A stretch of 64,000 bases of DNA from Paenibacillus whitsoniae (GTDB lineage: Bacteria > Bacillota > Bacilli > Paenibacillales > NBRC-103111). The position numbers and the translations under genes were made by a program. The notes beneath the pieces were generated by a model. The model searched no databases. It saw only the letters and a program-made list of their open reading frames with translations, and had not been told where the DNA came from. The stretch's first letter is position 1, and each line of letters starts with the position of its first letter. The stretch is taken from assembly GCF_003955665.1 (NCBI RefSeq), contig NZ_RXHU01000094.1, forward strand, positions 1-64,000, given 5' to 3'. Below, piece after piece: positions 29,007 through 36,191 of this stretch.

Positions 29007-30625
29007 CAGAGCTTTTGATCGTCGATGATGAAGTGCATGTGGTGGATCGTCTCTATGCAACGATAGACTGGGTGTCTATCGGCGTGGAGCAGGTGTACAA
29101 AGCGTACTCCGGCGAGGAAGCGTTGGAACTGCTGGGGCAGACGTCCATCGACATCGTACTGACCGATATTCAGATGCCCGGCATTACGGGCCTGCAGCTG
29201 ATAGAGGCGATTAACCGCAGATGGCCGAAGACGAAATGCATTCTTTTATCCGGTTACTCGGATTTTAACTATGCCAAAGAAGCGATCCTGCAAGGCACGG
29301 AAGACTATTTACTCAAGCCTGTGACGGAATCGGATCTGCTGGCGACGGTAAGCCGGGTGAAAGAGAAGCTGCAGCGCGAGTGGGAAGAAGTCGTTTCCAG
29401 GCAGCGATTAAGCTACACGTTAAAAGAAAATCTTCCGCTGCTGCGCGGCAATTTGCTGAACGATCTGCTTCAAGGCCGCAGCATGTCGCCCTCTTCGCTT
29501 CGCGACAAAATGAACATGCTGGAGCTGTCGGATTACCATGAGCAGGCTTTTGCCATTATGATGATCCGGCTCGAATCCCAGTTTCTAGAGTACGACATTT
29601 CCCGTCTGTCTTTGATGGAATATGCGATCGGCAACATGGTGGAGGAACTGTTCGGAGAGCGGTTCGACAGCTGGCATGCGAAGGATGCGCATGATTATCT
29701 CGTTTTTGTGATGAAAAAGAAGGGCGAGCCGGAAACGCCCGATAAGGAAGAGACGACGTGGCTGGAAAGGACGGCCTCCGTGCTGCAGTCGGCGGTCAAC
29801 AACTACCTGAAAGGCAAGATTTCCATTCTGGTCAGCACGTGGGGCGCCTTCCCTCAGGACTTGAACGGGCTCTATAACCGTTCGTTAAGCGCATTTCGCA
29901 AAAAGATCGGCAATGAACACGAATTGTTCATGCGGCTCGGCGATGAGCCTGTCCCTACGGAGCTGACGGCCCTGCAGCGGCTGTATGAGCCGCCTACACT
30001 GAATCATTTGCTAGAAGCCGCACGTTGGGACGATGTGGGGGAGAAGCTTGGCGTGATTTTCGATGAGATGGAAACAAGATACGCGGAGTCGCAGGAGCAT
30101 CTGCTGGAAGTGTACTTTTCCATTGCTTCTGCCTATGCCTATATCGCCCATAAGAATGGTCGGCAATTGCATCAGCTGATCGGGCGGGACTATGACCGGA
30201 TGACGGAAGGAATTCCGTTTCGGACGGTGAACCAGCTCCGGGACTGGTCGATGCGGGCGCTGCGGTGCATGAAGGAGGACATGGATCAGGAGCGGAAAGA
30301 CAGCCGCGTGTCGTTGATCAATGAGATTCGTTCTTTTATTGAGCACAATTTGGCTAATGACGTTTCGTTGCAGTCGATCGCCGATCATGTCTATCTGCAT
30401 CCCGTGTATGTATCCAAGATTTACAAATTGGAAACCGGGGATAACTTAAGCGACTATGTCAATCAGGTTAGAATGGATAAAGCGGCGCATCTGCTCAAGC
30501 ATGGCCAGGATAAAATTTATGAAATTGCGACACAGCTGGGCTATCAGCGTCCCCATTCGTTCAATCATGCGTTTAAAAAGCATTACGGCATGACGCCGCA
30601 GGAATATCGGGATCAGTATGCTTGA
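29003..30625 (+). CDS. YesN-type response regulator with AraC output (module 2)
   Basis: This 540-residue regulator has an N-terminal receiver domain (LIVDDE, phosphoacceptor D55 in LTDIQMPG, LKPV), a long helical middle and a C-terminal AraC double helix-turn-helix (VYLHPVYVSKIYKLETGDNL and GYQRPHSFNHAFKKHYGMTP). ATG 29003 overlaps the kinase stop and removes an 18-residue unsupported extension. It should activate the importer operon and probably dgoD. The kinase and regulator follow the importer here, whereas in the two modules to the right they precede it. Confidence 0.92.
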   Translation: MTELLIVDDEVHVVDRLYATIDWVSIGVEQVYKAYSGEEALELLGQTSIDIVLTDIQMPGITGLQLIEAINRRWPKTKCILLSGYSDFNYAKEAILQGTEDYLLKPVTESDLLATVSRVKEKLQREWEEVVSRQRLSYTLKENLPLLRGNLLNDLLQGRSMSPSSLRDKMNMLELSDYHEQAFAIMMIRLESQFLEYDISRLSLMEYAIGNMVEELFGERFDSWHAKDAHDYLVFVMKKKGEPETPDKEETTWLERTASVLQSAVNNYLKGKISILVSTWGAFPQDLNGLYNRSLSAFRKKIGNEHELFMRLGDEPVPTELTALQRLYEPPTLNHLLEAARWDDVGEKLGVIFDEMETRYAESQEHLLEVYFSIASAYAYIAHKNGRQLHQLIGRDYDRMTEGIPFRTVNQLRDWSMRALRCMKEDMDQERKDSRVSLINEIRSFIEHNLANDVSLQSIADHVYLHPVYVSKIYKLETGDNLSDYVNQVRMDKAAHLLKHGQDKIYEIATQLGYQRPHSFNHAFKKHYGMTPQEYRDQYA

Positions 30626-30662
30626 GCAATAAGCACGACCAAGACGAGAGGGGAAACGCAGG

Positions 30663-31811
30663 ATGAAAATTACAAAAATGGAATTGTTCAAGGTGCCGCC
30701 AAGATGGCTGTTTCTGAAAATCGAAACAGATGAAGGCCTCACAGGCTGGGGAGAGCCTGTCGTCGAAGGCAAGGCGGACACTGTGGCTGCCGCTGTCGCA
30801 GAGATGAGCGAGCACATCATCGGCACAGATCCGATGCGGATCGAGGATCTGTTTCAAGTGCTGTACCGCGGCGGCTTCTACCGCGGGGGGCCGATTCTGT
30901 CGAGCGCGATCTCGGGGATCGAGCAGGCGCTCTGGGATATCAAGGGCAAGTTCTACAATGCGCCCGTGTATGATTTGTTAGGCGGCGCGTGCCGCGAGCG
31001 GACGCGCGTGTACTCATGGATCGGCGGCGACCGGCCGAGCGATGTGGGGCAAGCGGCCAAAGCGCAGGTGGCCGCCGGATTTACCGCGGTGAAGATGAAC
31101 GCCACCGAGGAAATGCACTACATCGACTCGATCGGCAAAGTCGATGAGGCCATTGCCCGCATCGCGGCGGTGCGCGAGGCGGTCGGCAAGGAAGTCGGCA
31201 TCGGCATCGACTTCCACGGCCGCGTGCATAAATCCATGGCGAAGATTCTCGCCAAGGAGCTGGAGCCGTACCGGCCGATGTTCATCGAAGAGCCGGTGCT
31301 GCCGGAAAACAACGAAGCGCTGCGCGAGATCGCGCGCTACACGTCCTGCCCGATCGCGACCGGCGAGCGGATGTATACGCGCTGGGGCTTCAAAGAGCTG
31401 CTCGCCCAAGGCATCGTCGACATCATTCAGCCGGATCTGTCCCACGCCGGCGGCATTCTGGAAACGCGCAAAATCGCCGCAATGGCGGAAGCCTACGATA
31501 TCGCTGTAGCTCCGCACTGCCCGCTGGGGCCGATCGCGCTGGCATCCTGCTTGCAGCTAGACACATGTTCCCCGAACGCTTTTATTCAGGAGCAGAGTTT
31601 GGGCATTCACTACAATCAAGGCAGCGATCTGCTGGATTACCTGATGGATCCGTCCGTATTCCAGTACGAGGACGGATTCGTGCGCAATTTGACGGCTCCG
31701 GGGCTTGGGATTGAAGTCAACGAAGCGAAGGTGCGGGAAATGGCTAAGATCGGCCACAACTGGAAGAACCCGGTCTGGCGTCAGGCGGATGGAACGGTAG
31801 CCGAGTGGTAA
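30663..31811 (+). CDS. dgoD: D-galactonate dehydratase
   Basis: This 382-residue enolase-superfamily enzyme dehydrates D-galactonate to 2-keto-3-deoxy-D-galactonate. Its residue numbering coincides with E. coli DgoD: metal ligands D183, E209 and E235 (GIDFHGRV, FIEEP, ATGERM) and the catalytic pair H185 and H285 (APHCPLGP). The N-terminal PPRWLFLKIETDEGLTGWGEP and central GGFYRGGPIL are nearly diagnostic. It lies 37 bp after the response regulator, with AGAGGGGAAACGCAGG upstream, so it likely belongs to the same transcript. No kinase or aldolase for the later DeLey-Doudoroff steps is present in the window. Confidence 0.95.
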   Translation: MKITKMELFKVPPRWLFLKIETDEGLTGWGEPVVEGKADTVAAAVAEMSEHIIGTDPMRIEDLFQVLYRGGFYRGGPILSSAISGIEQALWDIKGKFYNAPVYDLLGGACRERTRVYSWIGGDRPSDVGQAAKAQVAAGFTAVKMNATEEMHYIDSIGKVDEAIARIAAVREAVGKEVGIGIDFHGRVHKSMAKILAKELEPYRPMFIEEPVLPENNEALREIARYTSCPIATGERMYTRWGFKELLAQGIVDIIQPDLSHAGGILETRKIAAMAEAYDIAVAPHCPLGPIALASCLQLDTCSPNAFIQEQSLGIHYNQGSDLLDYLMDPSVFQYEDGFVRNLTAPGLGIEVNEAKVREMAKIGHNWKNPVWRQADGTVAEW

Positions 31812-31840
31812 ACAGTCTTCGGACTTCAGCAGAAAGTCGT

Positions 31841-32689
31841 TCAAATCGTCAACGTGCTCACATATTCAGACAGGCTGATGCCTGTCTTTTTTTTGAACAT
31901 TTTCCCAAAGGTGTGAACGTCGGAGTAGCCAACTTCTTGCGCGATCTCCGATACGCTCAACCCGGATTGCAGGGCCAGCTCTTTTGCTCGTTGGATCCGT
32001 ACGCGCAACTGGTACTGGCTCGGGGGCATACCGAAGCAGGCTTTGAACTGAGAAATTAAATAGTTTTTGCTGAGACCGGAAATGCCTTCAAGCCGTTCAT
32101 AGTTCATCGGTTTCTGAAAATGTTCAATCATATAATTTTTAACTAGAATCATTTTATTCATATTGGCATGAGGGGAACTGTCATGGGCGCGATACCGCAG
32201 CGGTATCGTCAATTCAGCCAAAATTTGCAGTAGCAGTCCCTGGGATTTGAGCTGCCGCTCCGGTTCGAGGTGCTTGTAGTTGCTGACCAGCTGGGTGAGC
32301 ATCGCCTCCAGCGGATGGTTAAGATAGTTGCCGAACTCATGATGTCCTCGCGTCCAAGATTGAAACGGCATCGCCTGCCCGCCAAAATGGAAGACCAGAG
32401 AAATGCAAATATAGGGCTCGCCGGAGATCGTATGTATGGCATTAAGCTCGTTCGGCTGGTGCATAAGCAGGTCGCCTTGCTTGGTCGTGTAGGTTTTGTC
32501 TTCGATCTGATAGATGGCCGTGCCTTTGACCACATACTGCAGGGCGTATTGAGGGAAGCTCCGTGTCGGCGTTCGCCAGCCTTCAGGTGCGTGGAATAAA
32601 TGGGCGAGCGTGATATAAGGTGGGAAGGAAACCAGATTCAAATAAGGAAGCGTTTCCTCCGGGTTTAAAGGAACGAGATTCTTGTTCAT
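31841..32689 (-). CDS. AraC-family transcriptional regulator (cupin sensor)
   Basis: This 282-residue soluble regulator has an N-terminal cupin-like sugar-sensing half (YVVKGTAIYQIEDKTYTTKQGDLLMHQPNE) and a C-terminal AraC domain (SGLSKNYLISQFKACFGMPPSQY, VGYSDVHTFGKMFKKKTGISL). On the minus strand AAAGGACGACCGTC precedes the ATG at 32689; a longer in-frame start at 32737 lacks such a site. It is convergent with dgoD and downstream of the Gfo/Idh gene behind a terminator, so it has its own transcript. Targets are unknown. Confidence 0.88.
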   Translation of the reverse strand: MNKNLVPLNPEETLPYLNLVSFPPYITLAHLFHAPEGWRTPTRSFPQYALQYVVKGTAIYQIEDKTYTTKQGDLLMHQPNELNAIHTISGEPYICISLVFHFGGQAMPFQSWTRGHHEFGNYLNHPLEAMLTQLVSNYKHLEPERQLKSQGLLLQILAELTIPLRYRAHDSSPHANMNKMILVKNYMIEHFQKPMNYERLEGISGLSKNYLISQFKACFGMPPSQYQLRVRIQRAKELALQSGLSVSEIAQEVGYSDVHTFGKMFKKKTGISLSEYVSTLTI

Positions 32690-32753
32690 GACGGTCGTCC
32701 TTTTCGCGTGCGTTCTGTCTTGATTACAATGTAACATAGGTCAGGAAAAACGA

Positions 32754-32784
32754 AAACCGTCTGACACATGCTCCCAGACGGTTT
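32754..32784 (-). terminator. Terminator of the Gfo/Idh gene
   Basis: On the minus strand AAACCGTCTG pairs with CAGACGGTTT (32754-32763 and 32775-32784), followed by TCGTTTTTC. Confidence 0.88.
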
Positions 32785-32817
32785 GCTGATCTTATGCGTC
32801 AATCAAGCGGAAAGGAT

Positions 32818-34059
32818 TTAATCGCCTGCGCGGAAAGCGTCGGGATCCAGCAGGCTCCAATGGCTTGGCGCATCTCCGAAGTCAGGAATCGCCAGCATTT
32901 CTCCGCCTCGAAGACAGGACTCATGCGCGATGAGCCCAGGCGCGAGATATTTGGCCGCATTCCACACGTGATTCGGCGGCAGCAGATCGGTGTGCAGCGC
33001 TTTGACGAAATCGTCCACTAAAAACTGATGCGAGCCAAAATGACCGTTCGGAAGCCCATGGAAGGAAAGAGGCAACCGATGCTGCGGATGGACGATGGCG
33101 AAGGTGGAATGGAAGTCGTTTTTTAAAGTTGGGTGCAGATCCTGCTCGAGATCCATCAACTCCACGTAGGCATCCTGACAGCTTAAATCGCCGGTAAGAT
33201 CGACGACGTCTCCCCAGGTTTTCGATGTCCAAGCTGCGCCGCCTGCATGTTCTTCGAAGCTCCCTTCGGTCCCGTACATGCTCATGTATACGCTGTTCGG
33301 TCCGCCCCAGCCTACGCGCCGGAATTCATTCAGGCGCAAAGAGCCGCCATCGGACGTGCTGACCAACGCGGTTTGATTGCTGAAAACATTGTCCCACAAG
33401 TTGGCGCCTTGTCGAAAGATACCGTCTTCGTGTTTGTCGACGTAGCCCAGACAAGCCACTTTCGTCGCTTTGGCTCCTGTGACGGAGAGAAGCATGCTGA
33501 CGGAATGCGTGGGATAATACATCGGCGGAATGCCGGCCACCTTTTTCCAATCGTCTCCGCCGGAATATTTGAATGCGTCGTAAAAGCCATGGGACATGTC
33601 GTGCATATACTGGGCTTCGCCGTATACGAAATCGCCGAAGGAGCCTGCCTTAAACTTATCGCGGCACAAAATCGTGCTGGGATAGTAGTAACTTGTCTCC
33701 CCAGTCATGTATATAAGCCCTGTCCGAACGACTTCGTTCGTGATTTGCTCGATGTCCTCCAGCGATTGGGCCATCGGGACTGCGCAATAGACATGTTTGC
33801 CGGCGCGAAGCGCTTGAAGCGTGTGCGGACCGTGAAGATGGCGCTGTGTGAAAATGGCGACGGCATCGACATCTGAAGCAAGCAGCTCTTCGAGCGATGC
33901 GTAGCTTCGGGCGATGCGAAAGGCTTGGACGAACGCCTCTCTGCGGCTCGTTACGACTTCTGCCAAGGCGACCTCCTCGACGAAGGGATGGGCTTGCAAA
34001 AGGGGAATGAAGCATTTGGAAAATTGTCCTGCACCTACGACACCGATTTTAAATCCCAT
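32818..34059 (-). CDS. Gfo/Idh/MocA-family oxidoreductase, EKP motif altered
   Basis: This 413-residue protein has an N-terminal NAD(P) Rossmann fold (GVVGAGQFSKCFIPLLQ) and the C-terminal alpha/beta domain of sugar dehydrogenases. The usual EKP motif, whose Lys assists hydride transfer, reads CAVP (HVYCAVPMAQSLEDI), so chemistry may differ from ordinary inositol or glucose dehydrogenases. GGAATCACG precedes the start on the minus strand. It is divergent from the LacI gene across a 154-bp spacer holding the palindrome TAACACGTGTTA, so LacI likely controls it. Substrate unknown; the neighbouring mannosidase with the same operator hints at a mannose-related compound. Confidence 0.85.
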   Translation of the reverse strand: MGFKIGVVGAGQFSKCFIPLLQAHPFVEEVALAEVVTSRREAFVQAFRIARSYASLEELLASDVDAVAIFTQRHLHGPHTLQALRAGKHVYCAVPMAQSLEDIEQITNEVVRTGLIYMTGETSYYYPSTILCRDKFKAGSFGDFVYGEAQYMHDMSHGFYDAFKYSGGDDWKKVAGIPPMYYPTHSVSMLLSVTGAKATKVACLGYVDKHEDGIFRQGANLWDNVFSNQTALVSTSDGGSLRLNEFRRVGWGGPNSVYMSMYGTEGSFEEHAGGAAWTSKTWGDVVDLTGDLSCQDAYVELMDLEQDLHPTLKNDFHSTFAIVHPQHRLPLSFHGLPNGHFGSHQFLVDDFVKALHTDLLPPNHVWNAAKYLAPGLIAHESCLRGGEMLAIPDFGDAPSHWSLLDPDAFRAGD

Positions 34060-34177
34060 CGTGATTCCTCGCTTCTTTTAAAGTGTGGTATAAGCCCATT
34101 ATAGGGCTGAACCCGGGGGTTCGTATTTAGCCGGAAATATGAAATAGGTGTCCATAATTCCGATTTTGCAAAATCTA

Positions 34178-34189
34178 TAACACGTGTTA
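34178..34189. promoter_or_regulatory. LacI-type operator, copy 1
   Basis: The perfect 12-bp palindrome TAACACGTGTTA, with the central CG typical of LacI-family sites, lies 25 bp before the LacI start and between two divergent genes. The same palindrome occurs twice ahead of the alpha-mannosidase. Confidence 0.8.
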
Positions 34190-34213
34190 CGATAGCGTAA
34201 AGAGGTGTAGACG

Positions 34214-35242
34214 ATGACCCGCAAGCGAGTGACGAGTTTTGATGTAGCCAAACGGGCGGGCGTATCCCGCAGTGTCGTGTCCGCCGTGCTGAATGGCACG
34301 CAAGGGATCGGCGTCAGCCCGGAAACCCGTGAAGCCGTACTGGCGGCGATCAAGGAATTGAATTACCATGTGGATTCGCAGGCAAGGGCGATGCGCACCG
34401 GGCAAAGCAGCTGCCTGGCTGCGTTCGGAGATACAGGCAATCCGCTGTTCCTCCAGGTGCTGGAAGGCATTCAGCAAGCTTGCCTTGCCCGGCGATATCA
34501 TATTCTGATCTGCGGTCAGGAAGACGGAGAGGCGCGTGAGCGGCTGCTGGAGCTCTATCTTCAGAATCGCATTGACGGGATTATTACGCTGGACCCGGTA
34601 TCGTACTGCGACGAGCAGTGGGCTGCCGAAGTGAACCGGCTGCAAGTGCCTTACGTCTCCATTGAAGGCTATGCAGAGAATGACAGCGTCATTTCCGTTC
34701 AGGCCGATTACTACAAAAGTGTGATGGATGCGCTGGCGTATATGTCGCGGGATACCGCGCTGCCTCCGCCGATCTATGTGCACCTGCACAACAATGATAA
34801 TTTGGCGAGCAATTGGGCGGAAAAGAGACGAGAGCAGGCGTATACCGACTGGTGCGCGAATCGGCGCGTTGAGCCGCGTATTGAGAGACTGCATGCAGAT
34901 GACGAGTTGGGCCTGCGGCGCGTGCTGCAGCGATTGCAGGCGGAGGTGGCTGGCATTCCGCCGCTGCTGTTCAATTGGGCGATGGGCGCGATAGGCACCT
35001 ATCGGGCAGCCTGGGAGCTGGACCTTCGGGTCGGCGAGCATGTAAAGCTGATGGCAGCGGACGATACACTGCGAGTGAACCGCCATCTGGTTCCTTCCCT
35101 GAGCATGATGGAAATTCCTTATGCGGCCATGGGGGCTGAAGCCGTCGCCGCACTGTTCAGTCAGATCGACAAGGGGGAGCCTTTGGAGGGAAGGGAAGCA
35201 CGGTTTTTACAAGCGAAGCTGCATCCTGGCGAGAGTATATAG
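34214..35242 (+). CDS. LacI-family transcriptional regulator
   Basis: This 342-residue regulator has the N-terminal helix-turn-helix and hinge (SFDVAKRAGVSRSVVSAVLNG, YHVDSQARAMRTG) followed by a periplasmic-binding-like effector domain of about 280 residues. It presumably represses through TAACACGTGTTA sites, one in its own upstream region (autoregulation, and control of the Gfo/Idh gene) and two ahead of the alpha-mannosidase at 36192. AAAGAGGTGTAGACG is the ribosome site. The effector is probably a sugar released by mannosidase action, by inference. Confidence 0.9.
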   Translation: MTRKRVTSFDVAKRAGVSRSVVSAVLNGTQGIGVSPETREAVLAAIKELNYHVDSQARAMRTGQSSCLAAFGDTGNPLFLQVLEGIQQACLARRYHILICGQEDGEARERLLELYLQNRIDGIITLDPVSYCDEQWAAEVNRLQVPYVSIEGYAENDSVISVQADYYKSVMDALAYMSRDTALPPPIYVHLHNNDNLASNWAEKRREQAYTDWCANRRVEPRIERLHADDELGLRRVLQRLQAEVAGIPPLLFNWAMGAIGTYRAAWELDLRVGEHVKLMAADDTLRVNRHLVPSLSMMEIPYAAMGAEAVAALFSQIDKGEPLEGREARFLQAKLHPGESI

Positions 35243-35634
35243 GATTATAAGCTCGAACGACGTAGTTTATGTTGAAGCACCATTTTGAAAAATGCGGCAA
35301 TGATTATGGAGTTTTGTTGATCCGGCATTCTCGGGGTAGGGTGGAAGCCTGCGGAAAGGCAGGTTTTCTGCACAAAAGTGGGGGATTTTACAAAATGCCT
35401 GCGATTCAGCAGTTTTAATGGCCAAATTCGCGCAAAGAGGAGGTTCTCGACGAAAATTCCTGCTTCATTGCAGGAATTTCATGGGATCAGGAGCGGGAAG
35501 AGGAAAATTCCTGCATTTTGGCAGGCTTGATGCGCCACTCGAATGCTTTCACGATTCCTCATTTCCATGTGCAGTGCCGAAAATCAACCTCATGGCGGAT
35601 GCTTGTTCTACAAGTAAGCCTATCGTATACATAA
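35243..35634. other. Gene-free spacer with iterated CCTGC/GCAGG hairpins
   Basis: No protein gene is supported in these 390 bp. They contain four short hairpins with the same core: CCTGC/GCAGG at 35348-35363, CTGC/GCAG at 35399-35412, a perfect 10-bp stem AAATTCCTGC/GCAGGAATTT at 35454-35479, and AAATTCCTGC/GCAGG at 35505-35525. Loops are 6 bases. Confidence 0.7.
35348..35525. repeat. Cluster of four related short hairpin repeats
   Basis: The four units listed for the surrounding spacer share the core CCTGC-N6-GCAGG; units 3 and 4 also share the flank AAAATT and are 51 bp apart. Their regular stem and loop sizes suggest one element family and not independent terminators. Confidence 0.7.
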
Positions 35635-35680
35635 AAAATCCCCCTTTCGATCTACGAGAATCGTGAGGGGGATTTTAGTT
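35635..35680. terminator. Bidirectional terminator
   Basis: AAAATCCCCCT pairs with AGGGGGATTTT, with an inner CGAT/ATCG stem. T-rich ends occur on both strands; it most likely ends the minus-strand small gene. Confidence 0.85.
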
Positions 35681-35687
35681 TTATAAA

Positions 35688-35942
35688 TTAGAAGGGGCGG
35701 ACCGGGCAAAAAGGTCGTCCGGCATCAACCAGAAAAATGGCCAGTAAATCAAACAGGACTAAGGGGAGTATAAAAGGCAAGAAAGAAACGTGTGCTTTGG
35801 AATGGTTTCTCGCTTGTTTTAAATAGACCTTTGTGCCGCTTACTTTCACGATCGTGCCTCGGAATGTGCCCTGCGTCGTCTTAATCAAGACTTCACGATG
35901 GATGTGCTTCTTGCAAATCGAATACGCATCGGATTGTTTCAA
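35688..35942 (-). CDS. Small Sm/Hfq-like protein with hydrophobic tail (84 residues)
   Basis: The first 45 residues (ICKKHIHREVLIKTTQGTFRGTIVKV, then KVYLKQ) have the beta pattern of an Sm/Hfq-like barrel. The rest (VSFLPFILPLVLFDLLAIFLV) is a membrane-like helix ending in a Pro-rich tail. Similar short proteins with a beta barrel and a hydrophobic tail are common hypotheticals in Bacillales; function is unknown. AGAAAGGGGGTTATAAC lies before the start on the minus strand, and a terminator follows. It is unrelated to the surrounding sugar genes. Confidence 0.7.
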   Translation of the reverse strand: MKQSDAYSICKKHIHREVLIKTTQGTFRGTIVKVSGTKVYLKQARNHSKAHVSFLPFILPLVLFDLLAIFLVDAGRPFCPVRPF

Positions 35943-36106
35943 AGTTATAACCCCCTTTCTAGCTTTTCTATTCTAGTATATGTTCGTTCGATAGAACGGT
36001 GCGTGCTTTAGGAGTTTAATCGTGCAAATAGGAAGGGGGAGGAAAACACGGTCGGTTATGTTGCAGAGCAAGGGGATTTATATGCCCTAGACCTATTGAT
36101 TTATAT

Positions 36107-36120
36107 ATAACACGTGTTAT
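36107..36120. promoter_or_regulatory. LacI-type operator, copy 2
   Basis: ATAACACGTGTTAT is a perfect 14-bp palindrome, 51 bp upstream of an identical copy and 72 bp before the mannosidase start. Confidence 0.85.
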
Positions 36121-36157
36121 TATAGCAATAGAGGAAAGAGAGTTTTTATTTTAGGTA

Positions 36158-36171
36158 ATAACACGTGTTAT
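36158..36171. promoter_or_regulatory. LacI-type operator, copy 3
   Basis: A second ATAACACGTGTTAT sits 20 bp before ATG 36192, next to the ribosome site, an ideal place for repression. Centre-to-centre distance from copy 2 is 51 bp, close to five helical turns, so both can face one regulator tetramer or looped pair. Confidence 0.85.
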
Positions 36172-36191
36172 ATAACAAGGAGGCTTGTCAC

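Noticed and set aside
31014..31517. Open frames on both strands inside dgoD
   Set aside because: They overlap the catalytic core of dgoD, whose residues match the known enzyme position by position.
36165..36191. GTG 36165 as the start of the alpha-mannosidase
   Set aside because: It falls inside the LacI-type operator and has no ribosome site; ATG 36192 follows AAGGAGG.
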